From Butyrivibrio sp. INlla14 (GTDB lineage Bacteria; Bacillota; Clostridia; Lachnospirales; Lachnospiraceae), in assembly GCF_900102515.1 (NCBI RefSeq), contig NZ_FMVS01000018.1, forward strand, positions 16,842 through 80,841: a stretch of 64,000 nucleotides of DNA, given 5' to 3'. The position numbers were made by a program, and so were the translations under genes. This document shows positions 9,438 through 18,454 of the stretch, piece after piece (position 1 is the first letter of the stretch; each line of letters starts with the position of its first letter). The notes under the pieces were generated by a model, which was given only the letters and a program-made list of their open reading frames with translations, had not been told where the DNA came from and made no database searches.

Positions 9438-10544
9438 ATGATGGGGAAGGTAACTATCAGTCAAAATATGGGGGAGGATTCTACTTATGTTTCCAACATT
9501 TTCATTGATGAATACATGCAAGATGCAAACGATGCGCAGCTCAAGATTTACTTGTTTTTACTGCGTATGATGGCTTCGAATTTACCAACAAGTGTTCCAG
9601 ATCTTGCTGATAAATTCAATCATACAGAGAAGGACGTTATTCGCGCCCTTAAATACTGGGAGAAGAAGGGTCTCATCAGTCTCGTATATGATCAAGACCA
9701 GAATCTTACCAGCATACATATGGAAGAGATAACATCACACAAGAGTCTTGGCAGAAGAAGGGAAGACAGCGTGATCAGAGCGCTTCCTTCTGTAAGGCCT
9801 AGTGTGTCTGACAACTCTGAAGTGGCACCAGGTAAGCCAAATTACACTGCTGCTCAGCTCAAGAGCTTCAAGGAGAATTCCGGAAGCGGTATCATGTACG
9901 TTGCTGAACAGTACTACGGCAGACCTCTTAATCCATCAGAGATGTCTACTATATACTACATTCATGATGAGCTGAAATTTAGTGATGAATTATTGGACTA
10001 TCTGATGCAGTACTGCGTCGATAATCATAAATCTGATTTCAGATACATGGAAAAGGTTGCCATTAGCTGGAATCAGGAAGGCATCAAAACGCCTAGACAG
10101 GCTCGTGCGGAAAGCTACAAGCATGATGGGGATATCATTTCAGTTATGAAGGCCCTGGGTATGGAAAATGCACCTACTGTAACGGAAGGGTCCGTTATCA
10201 GTTCGTGGCGTGGGGAGCTAGGATTTACGATGGATATTATCATGGAAGCCTGCGAACGCACTGTCATGGCTACACAGAAGAATCGCCTTAAGTATTGCGA
10301 CGGCATTCTTCGCTCCTGGCATAAGAGTAAAGTAGTGACAAGGGAGGATATTGCCAGGTTAGATGCAGAGCACACCGCTGACCTTCGCAAAAAGAAGGCA
10401 AAGGCTTCCGTAGCATCCATCGATATCAAAGCCCGCTTAGACGAATCATATATTCGTCCTAACGGTTCCCAGAACCGCTTCAATCAATTCCAGCAGAACA
10501 CTTATGATTTTACTGAGCTTGAGAAGCAGCTTCTGGACAACTAA
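9438..10544 (+). CDS. DnaD/DnaB-II domain replication initiation protein
   Basis: A primosomal protein of the DnaD/DnaB (DnaB_2) superfamily, about 368 aa from the ATG at 9438 after AGAGGTG. Residues about 25-95 look like a winged helix (FNHTEKDVIRALKYWEKKGL). Two DnaD C-terminal-type domains follow: about 150-225, with YYGRPLNPSEMSTI and the YxxxI-like motif YMEKVAISW, and about 235-310, with ILRSWHKSKVV. These proteins help load the replicative helicase with DnaI. The downstream neighbour is DnaI-like, which supports this. I assign no symbol because DnaD and DnaB cannot be told apart here. Confidence 0.85.
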   Translation: MMGKVTISQNMGEDSTYVSNIFIDEYMQDANDAQLKIYLFLLRMMASNLPTSVPDLADKFNHTEKDVIRALKYWEKKGLISLVYDQDQNLTSIHMEEITSHKSLGRRREDSVIRALPSVRPSVSDNSEVAPGKPNYTAAQLKSFKENSGSGIMYVAEQYYGRPLNPSEMSTIYYIHDELKFSDELLDYLMQYCVDNHKSDFRYMEKVAISWNQEGIKTPRQARAESYKHDGDIISVMKALGMENAPTVTEGSVISSWRGELGFTMDIIMEACERTVMATQKNRLKYCDGILRSWHKSKVVTREDIARLDAEHTADLRKKKAKASVASIDIKARLDESYIRPNGSQNRFNQFQQNTYDFTELEKQLLDN

Positions 10545-10595
10545 TACACTTCTTTTATCTGATTGGGGAATCAGGTAAAGGCATCCAAAAACCCA

Positions 10596-10656
10596 GCCCT
10601 GTACTTTGGTTTGGCGGCGGCGTCTATAAACGCCTTCCCCGAAACACGTACAGGGC
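10596..10656 (+). other. Intercistronic stem-loop between DnaD-like and DnaI-like genes
   Basis: GCCCTGTAC (10596-10604) and GTACAGGGC (10648-10656) form a perfect 9-bp inverted repeat. It encloses a second hairpin, GGCGT/ACGCC (10619-10634). There is no T run, so this is not a classical terminator. It ends 23 bp before the DnaI-like start and could act in mRNA processing or expression balance. Confidence 0.55.
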
Positions 10657-10679
10657 AAAATTATGCAAGGGAGAATATC

Positions 10680-11663
10680 ATGGCATTAACAAACGCTCAG
10701 TATGACGAAATAATGCATGAATACGAAGAACTGCGCTCTCTCCACAGGCAGGAGCTTGAGGACAGACAACGTTATGTATATGAAAGCGTTCCTGGATACA
10801 AGGAACTAGAGGACCAGGTAGCAACCGCCAGTGTAGCCTTTGGTAAAAGGCTTCTTGCAGGCGAAAAGCTTGACCGCTCAGTTCTCAAAAATCAGCTGGC
10901 TGAGCTTTCCAGACAGAAAACTACTCTTTTAACTGAAGCCGGTTTTTCTTCAGATTATCTTGATATGGGGTATTCTTGCCCTGATTGCAAGGATACAGGA
11001 TATATTGGCAATGAAAAGTGCCACTGCTTCAAGCAGAAAATTGTAGAATCTCTTTACAACAAATCAAATCTTAAAACCCTTACCAAATCTGCAAACTTTA
11101 AGCTTCTTTCAGACAAATACTATTCTGGAGAAGATCTTAGAAAATTTCAGGGTGCTGTTCGTAACAGTGAAGATTTTGTTAAGAATTTCAACTCTGACTA
11201 CCAAAATTTATTTTTTTATGGTACAGTGGGTACTGGCAAAACGTTCCTTTCAATATGTATTGCCAATGAATTGCTCAAGAAAGGTCATTCAGTCATATAT
11301 TTCAGTTCCCTGGGGCTGTTTACCATGCTAGGTGAATATGCCTTCGACTACAAGGCGAAGCAAGAGCTCCACAGTATTTATGAAGATCTTTATAACTGTG
11401 AACTTCTTATAATCGACGACCTTGGTACGGAACGTCCAACTAGTTTTGTGTTATCTGAGTTCTTCTCCTGTCTGAACGAAAGGGATCTCAGGAAGAAATC
11501 AACTATCATAACTACAAACCTTTCTCTTGAAGACTTACAGGCTATTTACTCTGACCGTATTTCATCTAGAATAATCAGCAATTACAAACTTCTGAAGTTA
11601 TCCGGTCAGGATATTCGTAAATTAAAAAAGATTGCAAGAAAAGAAAGTGAGGATTTGCAGTAA
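10680..11663 (+). CDS. DnaI/DnaC-type helicase loader ATPase
   Basis: An AAA+ helicase loader of about 327 aa. An N-terminal coiled region is followed by a zinc-binding-type cluster near residue 100 (CPDCKDTGY...CHC), Walker A GTVGTGKT near residue 182, Walker B LLIIDDLGTE near 243, and a sensor region STIITTNLS. It would load the DnaB-type helicase (a homologue lies at 33.4 kb). The start is the ATG at 10680 after AGGGAG; an open extension to 10563 covers the intercistronic hairpin and lacks family similarity. The stop overlaps the ATG of the next gene by one base. Confidence 0.9.
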   Translation: MALTNAQYDEIMHEYEELRSLHRQELEDRQRYVYESVPGYKELEDQVATASVAFGKRLLAGEKLDRSVLKNQLAELSRQKTTLLTEAGFSSDYLDMGYSCPDCKDTGYIGNEKCHCFKQKIVESLYNKSNLKTLTKSANFKLLSDKYYSGEDLRKFQGAVRNSEDFVKNFNSDYQNLFFYGTVGTGKTFLSICIANELLKKGHSVIYFSSLGLFTMLGEYAFDYKAKQELHSIYEDLYNCELLIIDDLGTERPTSFVLSEFFSCLNERDLRKKSTIITTNLSLEDLQAIYSDRISSRIISNYKLLKLSGQDIRKLKKIARKESEDLQ

Positions 11664-12880
11664 TGCCAAAGAGAGAAGAGAAACGTAATCTGGAGACAAT
11701 TCCTGTTGGGTCACTTGGAATTATTCCCCTTAAGGGAGTAAGGACACTGGCAGAAAAGGTTGATTACTATCTCGTAAAGTGGAGAGCTGAGAGAGAAAAC
11801 GAACACAAGGGTAGCCTTGCATTTACAGGCTATGAGAGACCATCCTATATTCTGGATGCTGAGGTTCCAAGATTTGGAACTGGTGAGGCCAAGGGTGTCA
11901 TCAAGACCTCTGTTCGTGGAGATGATCTCTATCTTCTTGTTGATGTATGTAACTATTCACAGACCTATTCTCTTTTTGGTCAGGAGAATCACATGTCTCC
12001 TGATGATCACTACCAGGATCTAAAAAGAATAATCGCAGCTGTCGGTGGTAAGGCAAGACGTATCACTGTTATCATGCCTTTCCTCTATGAATCAAGACAG
12101 CACAAGAGAAGCTCTAGAGAATCTCTTGACTGTGCTATTGCTCTTCAGGAACTGGTTAACATGGGTGTTGATAATATCATTACCTTCGATGCTCATGATC
12201 CACGTGTTCAGAATGCTATTCCTCTTAATGGATTTGAAACTGTCCGCACTACATATCAGTTTATCAAGGCACTTCTCCGTAACGTCTGGGATCTTCAGAT
12301 TGATTCAGACCATATGATGGTCATCTCTCCAGATGAAGGCGGAATGGGAAGAGCTATCTATCTTGCCAGCGTACTTGGTCTCGATGTAGGTATGTTCTAT
12401 AAGAGACGTGATTATACACAGGTTGTTGATGGTCGTAACCCTATCGTTTCACATGAGTTCCTTGGAACAAGTGTTGAGGGCAAGTCAGTTATCATCGTTG
12501 ACGACATGATCTCATCAGGAGAATCTCTTCTTGATGTTGCAAGAGCTCTTAAAGAGCGCAAGGCTGCCAGAATATATGCTTTCTCAACCTTTGGTCTGTT
12601 TACAAGTGGACTTGAGGAATTTGATAAGGCTTATGAGGAAGGCCTCATTGATAAGGTTCTTACAACAAACCTTATTTATCAGACACCAGAGCTTTTGTCC
12701 CGTGAATGGTACATTAGCTGCGATATGAGTAAGTATATCGCTTACCTTATCGATACACTTAACCACGATGCTTCTATCAGCGATCTCTTAAATCCTGTAG
12801 AACGTATCAATAACATTATTGAGCGTTACAAGAGCGGTGAGCTTCGTGCATCTCTTGAAGCTGAGAAGAAAATCAACTGA
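11663..12880 (+). CDS. prs: Ribose-phosphate pyrophosphokinase, long form
   Basis: PRPP synthetase makes PRPP from ribose-5-phosphate and ATP for nucleotide, His and Trp synthesis. Diagnostic features are the ATP-loop-like ESRQHKRSSRE, the metal-binding FDAHDPRVQNA, and the PRPP loop VIIVDDMISSGES. At 405 aa it is about 90 residues longer than the standard enzyme, with an N-terminal extension and inserts. Its ATG overlaps the DnaI-like stop codon (TAATG), so it is translationally coupled to the primosome genes. Confidence 0.93.
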   Translation: MPKREEKRNLETIPVGSLGIIPLKGVRTLAEKVDYYLVKWRAERENEHKGSLAFTGYERPSYILDAEVPRFGTGEAKGVIKTSVRGDDLYLLVDVCNYSQTYSLFGQENHMSPDDHYQDLKRIIAAVGGKARRITVIMPFLYESRQHKRSSRESLDCAIALQELVNMGVDNIITFDAHDPRVQNAIPLNGFETVRTTYQFIKALLRNVWDLQIDSDHMMVISPDEGGMGRAIYLASVLGLDVGMFYKRRDYTQVVDGRNPIVSHEFLGTSVEGKSVIIVDDMISSGESLLDVARALKERKAARIYAFSTFGLFTSGLEEFDKAYEEGLIDKVLTTNLIYQTPELLSREWYISCDMSKYIAYLIDTLNHDASISDLLNPVERINNIIERYKSGELRASLEAEKKIN

Positions 12881-12901
12881 TTACATTTTAAATAGTAAAA
12901 T

Positions 12902-12955
12902 AAGTGCATTGCAGAAGTGTTTACTATCTACTGCAATGCACTTTTTCTTTTTATC
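12902..12955 (+). terminator. Terminator after prs, possibly bidirectional
   Basis: AAGTGCATTGCAG (12902-12914) pairs perfectly with CTGCAATGCACTT (12931-12943), followed by TTTCTTTTT. It sits between convergent prs and the HAD gene, and the A-rich left flank means it could also serve the minus strand. Confidence 0.9.
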
Positions 12956-12994
12956 TTTTAGTTAATTTAATCATATTCTGTATAGCTGATAGCT

Positions 12995-13645
12995 TTAGCA
13001 TAAGGTCTTAATATCCACCAGCGAGGGGACACATGCGTATAGTTTCTTACTAAGTTCCTCGTCTGGCTGAGTAAGATCAGGGACCATGACAACCTTACAT
13101 CCAGCAAGATATGCACTGGTCACGCCATTTGGCGAGTCCTCAACTGCCAGGCATCGCTGTGGTTCAAGGCCCAGTTGCTGACAAGCATAGGAATATATGT
13201 CAGGAGAAGGCTTTCCCTCTTTTACCATATCTGCACAGATTATCTTATCAAAATGATCAAAGAGGCCAAGGCGCGTGAGATACCCTTTTGTTCTCTCAAA
13301 GTCATTGGCTGTTGCAAGAGCTGTCAAAATGCCATTTTCCCGGAGCCATACTAGGATTTCCTTCGCACCCGGCTTAAGAGGGATCCCCTGCTCTTTTATC
13401 ATATCTACAACTATGGCTTTCCTATACTCTCTTACTTCATTGTAGTCAAAGGCATCTCCAAACCACTTTTTAAACTGAAGCGGAGCAAAAGGGCGTCCTA
13501 GAGATCGCAGTTCAAGTGGCATCCACGGTTCGCACTTGTAACCAAAATGCTCAAGTGCCAAAGGCCAGGCCTTTTGGTAGAATTTTTCAGTATCTGTCAG
13601 TGTTCCATCAAGGTCAAATATACAGGCATCTACTACTTTTCCCAA
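12995..13645 (-). CDS. HAD superfamily IA phosphatase (beta-phosphoglucomutase-like)
   Basis: A 216-aa soluble HAD hydrolase. Motif I DLDGTLTDTE is at residues 11-20, motif II is the Thr of TALATAND, motif III is the Lys of KEGKPSPDIY, and motif IV is EDSPNG. The cap lies between motifs I and II, typical of subclass IA phosphoglycolate or sugar-phosphate phosphatases. The exact substrate cannot be told. The start codon is TTG at 13643-13645, supported by GAGG seven bases upstream; no closer ATG fits the conserved N-terminus. It overlaps the end of the upstream CPBP gene by 13 bp. Confidence 0.88.
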   Translation of the reverse strand: MGKVVDACIFDLDGTLTDTEKFYQKAWPLALEHFGYKCEPWMPLELRSLGRPFAPLQFKKWFGDAFDYNEVREYRKAIVVDMIKEQGIPLKPGAKEILVWLRENGILTALATANDFERTKGYLTRLGLFDHFDKIICADMVKEGKPSPDIYSYACQQLGLEPQRCLAVEDSPNGVTSAYLAGCKVVMVPDLTQPDEELSKKLYACVPSLVDIKTLC

Positions 13646-14580
13646 TTTTGTTCCTCGTTCCCATAATTATTTACTTCATTGAAAACAGGCCCTTCTACAG
13701 GCTGAATCTGCTCCTGCACCTGTCTCTTTGGAATAATTCCCTTCTTTATAAGGATTATTACCACGATCAGGAAGAGGCCATCTATAAATGTAGACTCGAT
13801 GATAGACATAAACTCCACTTCAGTTGAAATAGTCTGAAATCCAAAACCATTAAGCCAAAAGATTGTAATATTGTTCAAAAAGTGCGCTGCACTTGAAGCC
13901 TCAAGGCCGTCTGTGATGTGGGCTACTGTACCCAAAAGAATCCCTGCTATGAATACTTCAATTACTCCGTATATGCTATATGGGTGGCCAGACGCAAAGA
14001 TAACAGCCTGTATGATTATTGCAATTATGGCATTTCTGGTCCATCCTCCAACGGTCTGCATTATGAGTCCTCTAAACACGTACTCTTCTGCCATACACTG
14101 AAACAGCGTCAATGCTGTGCAAACTATAAATCCTAATACAGTAAATTTTATCTCTCCAGTATAATCTGCACCATAGATAGTAGATAAGGCGCATGGAAGA
14201 GCTACCGGCAATATTCCAACCAGAAGCATCTTCCCAAATAACTTTATATCAAATCCTGGACAAACACTTCCATATGTGGAAAACTTTCTATCCTTTACTA
14301 TTAATGATGCCAGCAAGATCGCTGGAATAAACATCGCAATGCTGCCTAACATATATAGCGCACCTTCAGGTGAATAAACATCCATAGTATCGTATCCGCC
14401 TGTGATTATACCCATAGCATCCAAAAGAGTTATTCCATTGCAGATTTTGATCAGAAAGTAAAGCACTGCTAGTATCACACTCGCGCAGGTCTGGAAAAAG
14501 AATGCAAGCAATAATACCAGAATTGGCTTAAACCACTTATATCCCTCCATATCCCTTGTAAAAGTTGCATATCTTTTCAT
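13633..14580 (-). CDS. CPBP family intramembrane metalloprotease
   Basis: A 315-aa multi-pass membrane protein of the CPBP (CAAX protease and bacteriocin-processing, formerly Abi) family. The diagnostic motif EEYVFRG lies near residue 165, followed by a histidine motif (ASGHPYS) and an HFLNN motif near the last helices. At least seven hydrophobic segments are visible. Members are linked to bacteriocin immunity or peptide maturation, but the substrate is unknown here. GGAGGAG precedes the ATG. It overlaps the HAD gene, so the two are probably coupled. Confidence 0.87.
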   Translation of the reverse strand: MKRYATFTRDMEGYKWFKPILVLLLAFFFQTCASVILAVLYFLIKICNGITLLDAMGIITGGYDTMDVYSPEGALYMLGSIAMFIPAILLASLIVKDRKFSTYGSVCPGFDIKLFGKMLLVGILPVALPCALSTIYGADYTGEIKFTVLGFIVCTALTLFQCMAEEYVFRGLIMQTVGGWTRNAIIAIIIQAVIFASGHPYSIYGVIEVFIAGILLGTVAHITDGLEASSAAHFLNNITIFWLNGFGFQTISTEVEFMSIIESTFIDGLFLIVVIILIKKGIIPKRQVQEQIQPVEGPVFNEVNNYGNEEQNWEK

Positions 14581-14648
14581 TAATCTCCTCCATACAAATA
14601 CATTTCTTTTATATTTTATATTTTTGGCATAATCGCCTGAAAAAATAT

Positions 14649-15287
14649 TTAGAATCCAAGATCATCGTTAACAAGGATTACATGTATTCTATCCTTGTGT
14701 CTGGAAAATCTAGTTATCAGAAACTGGCAGCATATTGTATCTGGAGATTTGCAGTTCATGCAAGCACCAGTCTTGGAGCAAGGGGTGCTAAGACCAAATC
14801 TCTGAGCATTTATTGGTGCTGCTACGTTTCTGGCCCTTTTCATAGCACCATCAATATCACCGCATATCTTATTCATTCCGACAATAAAAAGAACATGCTT
14901 GGGTCCTTGAGCTATCATGGATACTCTGTTTGAATTACCATCAATGTTTACAATAACACCATCGTCTGTCATTGCATTAGCACTAGATAAAAAGAAGTCT
15001 GCATCATAGCCTTTTAGCATGGCTTCTCTCTTCTCCTCAGGAGTTTTAGCAGTCTCCCTGTCGATAAATGTATAACTGCCATTTTTAATAGCTTCCACAA
15101 GGCCGATTTCATGAGCGCTCATGGTTCCGCCCATTGTTACGCTGCTGCCCTCTGGGATGATCTCAAGTGCCTTCTTAAGCGCCTCCTCTTTGGTTGCAGC
15201 ATAATATCCAGTCATATTTCTGGATTCAAGCCCCTTTATAACCTTTTGTGCCAGTAACTCATTTCTCTTTACCATTGCCTCATTCAT
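14649..15287 (-). CDS. LUD domain protein (LutC/YkgG-like)
   Basis: A 212-aa lactate-utilisation (LUD) domain protein. The visible core is GSSVTMGGTMSAHEIG, FFLSSANAMTDDG, IVNIDGNSNRVS and GPKHVLFIVGMNKI. The C-terminus has a Cys cluster (TPCSKTGACMNCKSPDTICC) typical of the stand-alone clostridial form. No lutA or lutB iron-sulfur partner is nearby, so a lactate role is uncertain. GGAGAGG precedes the ATG. It lies 33 bp downstream of the beta-galactosidase gene on the same strand. Confidence 0.85.
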   Translation of the reverse strand: MNEAMVKRNELLAQKVIKGLESRNMTGYYAATKEEALKKALEIIPEGSSVTMGGTMSAHEIGLVEAIKNGSYTFIDRETAKTPEEKREAMLKGYDADFFLSSANAMTDDGVIVNIDGNSNRVSMIAQGPKHVLFIVGMNKICGDIDGAMKRARNVAAPINAQRFGLSTPCSKTGACMNCKSPDTICCQFLITRFSRHKDRIHVILVNDDLGF

Positions 15288-15319
15288 AGTCTGCCTCTCC
15301 TACATCTTTTTTTAAATTA

Positions 15320-18300
15320 TCAGATTCCCTTAAAGCTCATAACAAATGTGAGTTTTTCATCCTTTGGAAGGAGGAATTCCGGATGGGTCTTGGATCCCCA
15401 GGTGTCATCTCCTGCAATACCCATCTGCATTGCACTGCAGCGAACAACGCTCTTGCAGAAGCGAGGAAGTTCAAATGGATGTTCTGCTGCCTCCAGCTCA
15501 TCAGGAGTATATGGAAGTGCACTAAAGTTCATGGTATCAGGTGCTTCGAATAATAAGCCTCTTCCCTTGTAGTCTACAAGCTTAGCCCAGCGCACGCCGG
15601 TTCTGTTACCTGTTTCCTGAGGGCGGATGTAACTCTCCATAGCGTCCTCTACCTTGTACTCATAAATTCCAAGCTTAGCGCCCTTATTTCTGTCAACATA
15701 GTTTTCCTCAGGACCATTACCGTAGAATATAACTCTGTCAAAGTCTGCGTTGAACTTGAACATCATTCCAAACTCAGGCATCGGAGTAAGACCTTCTACT
15801 GGCTCATATTCCTCTTTTATCCATACTCTGCCATCACCTGTAACATTGTAGGTCAAAAGTACGCTGGATGCAGGTGTTGTAGGAAGGTAGTGCTTGAAGG
15901 TAATTGAAACGCTGCACTCATCCTCCTGAATAATAGGATATATTTTTCTGTCATCCCAGCTGCCATTTACATAACCTGTGCTGTCCTCAATAATAGGGAA
16001 CGGACTGGAATAAAGGCTTGCTATTTTCCACTGGGCATATCTTGCAGGCATATTGTTGCCTCGGTCATTGTCTACAGGTGCTCTCCAGAAGTTTGGCTTT
16101 GGAATTGACTCAATAAGTTCTCTTCCTCCATAACGGTAAGATGTAATATTCCCTTTATCACGGTTAAAAAGTACAGAGAAGTGATTACCTTTAACTCCGA
16201 TGTTGTAGTCGCCCTTAATGACTTTGAGTTCTCCACAGGCTATGCAGGTAGAAGCTGCTGTCTTGAAGACTCCCTGACCAAAAGCAACTTCATGACCTCT
16301 CTCTGCCCAAATTGTATCATCGCGAAGCCTGAATGAGACTGTTACACAATACTCATCAAGTGGGAATGGGCCATTTTCGTCGAATGGAGCTACTCCCATG
16401 ACTGACATTTTTGCTCTGATAGCTTCCGGAAGCTCGTACTCTTTTTCAGAAAGAGGAGCAACATCTGTTGCCATGCGCTTTTCCAAGATTTTTACTCCAT
16501 CTCTTTCTAATATAACAAAGCAGTCATACTCGCTTGTAGCTGTGAAAAGAGAGTTGTTTATTATCTTAACCTTATCCATATCCACCAAAACTCTGATGTT
16601 CTGGTAGTTGAATTTAACATCCTGCATCTTGGCATAGGACTTTCTCTGACCATCTACAATTCCGTTTCCGCTAAAGTTGTAGTCTGTTGGTCTCTCGCCA
16701 TGGTCTCCACCGTAAGCCTGGAAATCTTCGCCGAATCGGTTCTTTTTCCTAATGGACTGATCTACATAATCCCATATAAATCCGCCCTGGTAGCGTGGTT
16801 CCCTGTCTGCAAGATCAGTGTATTTGAACATTGCTCCACAGGAATTTGCCATGGCATGGGTGTACTCACAACAGATAAATGGTTTCTCTGGGTGCTCAGA
16901 CAGGAACTTCTCTATAGCTGTTACAGGAGGGTACATCTGGCTCTCCATGTCACTTGTATCGTTGTATGTTCTGTCGTGGCAGACTCCCTCATAGTGCACA
17001 AGTCTGTCTGTATCGAGCTTTCTAAATAGCTGTGACATTTCATAGGGCACTTTTCCACCGTGGGACTCATTACCAATAGACCATATCAGGACTGATGGGT
17101 GATTTTTATCAAGCTGATAGGTAGAATTAACCCTGTCCAGCATCACTTCCATGCAATTCTCCCTGCTGCCTGGGATTGCATATGGAATAGCAGGCTCATC
17201 TCCAAGATGTGACCAGCTGCCATGAGTCTCCATGTTGTTTTCTGCGATCATGTAAAGGCCATAGATGTCACAGAGCTCATAAATAGCTGCAGAGTTCTGA
17301 TAATGGCTGGTTCTGATGGCATTTATATTGTTTCTCTTCATGTTGATGATATCAGCACGAGTTTCCTCGTAGGATACCACCCTTCCTGTATTGCAGGAGA
17401 ATTCGTGACGGTTAACTCCCTTAAAGACAATTCTCTTGCCATTAATGAGCATAAGGCCATCCTTCATCTCAAAGCGTCTAAATCCAACATTCTGGCTCAC
17501 TACTTCCTGAACATTGCCCTCTTTATCCACCATTTTGATGATAAGCTGGTAAAGCTGCGGATCCTCAGCACTCCAGAGTACCGGGTTATACACTTTCTCT
17601 TTTACCACATTAAGTGATACAACCGGGCCGTCAGAGTTGGCCTCATCTCCAATTACTGCACTGCCCTTTACTACCTGATGATTATTGCGGTACAGAGTAT
17701 ACTCAACATTTCCAGTTCCCTGAGTTTTAAATGTCAATTCAAGGTCCGCTTCTGAAAAGTCGTCGTTTAAAAGAGTTCTGATCTTGACATCTTCAAGGTG
17801 AGCAGCGGGAATAAGCTGCAGAAATACATTTCTATATATTCCAGAGAATCTAAAGAAATCCTGGTCCTCCATCCAGCTTGATGAGGTCCACTTAAATACC
17901 TGTACAGCAAGTTTATTAAGGCCTTCCTTGAGGTAAGGTGTAAGGTCAAACTCAGAAGGAGTAAAGGTATCCTCGCTATATCCCACATACTGGCCATTAA
18001 GCCAGAGGGCATAGCCGCTCTCAACTCCATCAAAAACTACATGAACATTCTGTCCATACCAGTTGGCAGGAAGATTAAAATACTTAACATAACTTCCTAC
18101 TGGATTAAACTCCTCCGGAACCTGGCCAAGCTCTATTTTCTCGTGACCATCCCATGGATACTGAACGTTGATATATGCCGGGATATCATAGCCTTCCATC
18201 TGCATATGTGCTGGAACACGGATGTCATCCCAAAAATCGCAGTCATATTCCTCTTTTTCAAATCCAGGAACTACTGCTCTGTAATTCTTGGCATAGTGGA

Positions 18301-18454
18301 ATTTCCATAATCCATTTAAAGATATTCTAAGGGATGTGTCCCCCTCTGAAAGCTCGTCCTCAGTGGCAAAGCTCACAAAATCGCCATGCGCTGGAAGTAC
18401 ATTATCCTTAAAAAATTCAGGATCAGCAATCTTTTTGTACTCAAATTCCTTCAT
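15320..18454 (-). CDS. lacZ: Beta-galactosidase, glycoside hydrolase family 2
   Basis: A 1044-aa GH2 enzyme of LacZ type, cytoplasmic because no signal peptide is seen. It has the sugar-binding domain (LNGLWKFHYAKNY), the immunoglobulin-like and TIM-barrel domains, the acid/base WSIGNESHGG near residue 466, the nucleophile region CCEYTHAMANS near 533, and the C-terminal Bgal small-chain domain. It would hydrolyse lactose or plant beta-galactosides. No lac permease or repressor is adjacent. The ATG directly follows the stop of the upstream gene (TAAATG) with GGAGGAAG as ribosome site, so translation is coupled to that membrane protein. Confidence 0.96.
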   Translation of the reverse strand: MKEFEYKKIADPEFFKDNVLPAHGDFVSFATEDELSEGDTSLRISLNGLWKFHYAKNYRAVVPGFEKEEYDCDFWDDIRVPAHMQMEGYDIPAYINVQYPWDGHEKIELGQVPEEFNPVGSYVKYFNLPANWYGQNVHVVFDGVESGYALWLNGQYVGYSEDTFTPSEFDLTPYLKEGLNKLAVQVFKWTSSSWMEDQDFFRFSGIYRNVFLQLIPAAHLEDVKIRTLLNDDFSEADLELTFKTQGTGNVEYTLYRNNHQVVKGSAVIGDEANSDGPVVSLNVVKEKVYNPVLWSAEDPQLYQLIIKMVDKEGNVQEVVSQNVGFRRFEMKDGLMLINGKRIVFKGVNRHEFSCNTGRVVSYEETRADIINMKRNNINAIRTSHYQNSAAIYELCDIYGLYMIAENNMETHGSWSHLGDEPAIPYAIPGSRENCMEVMLDRVNSTYQLDKNHPSVLIWSIGNESHGGKVPYEMSQLFRKLDTDRLVHYEGVCHDRTYNDTSDMESQMYPPVTAIEKFLSEHPEKPFICCEYTHAMANSCGAMFKYTDLADREPRYQGGFIWDYVDQSIRKKNRFGEDFQAYGGDHGERPTDYNFSGNGIVDGQRKSYAKMQDVKFNYQNIRVLVDMDKVKIINNSLFTATSEYDCFVILERDGVKILEKRMATDVAPLSEKEYELPEAIRAKMSVMGVAPFDENGPFPLDEYCVTVSFRLRDDTIWAERGHEVAFGQGVFKTAASTCIACGELKVIKGDYNIGVKGNHFSVLFNRDKGNITSYRYGGRELIESIPKPNFWRAPVDNDRGNNMPARYAQWKIASLYSSPFPIIEDSTGYVNGSWDDRKIYPIIQEDECSVSITFKHYLPTTPASSVLLTYNVTGDGRVWIKEEYEPVEGLTPMPEFGMMFKFNADFDRVIFYGNGPEENYVDRNKGAKLGIYEYKVEDAMESYIRPQETGNRTGVRWAKLVDYKGRGLLFEAPDTMNFSALPYTPDELEAAEHPFELPRFCKSVVRCSAMQMGIAGDDTWGSKTHPEFLLPKDEKLTFVMSFKGI

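Noticed and set aside
10563..10679. 39-residue extension of the DnaI-like protein
   Set aside because: It covers the intercistronic hairpin, has no family similarity, and AGGGAG marks the later ATG.
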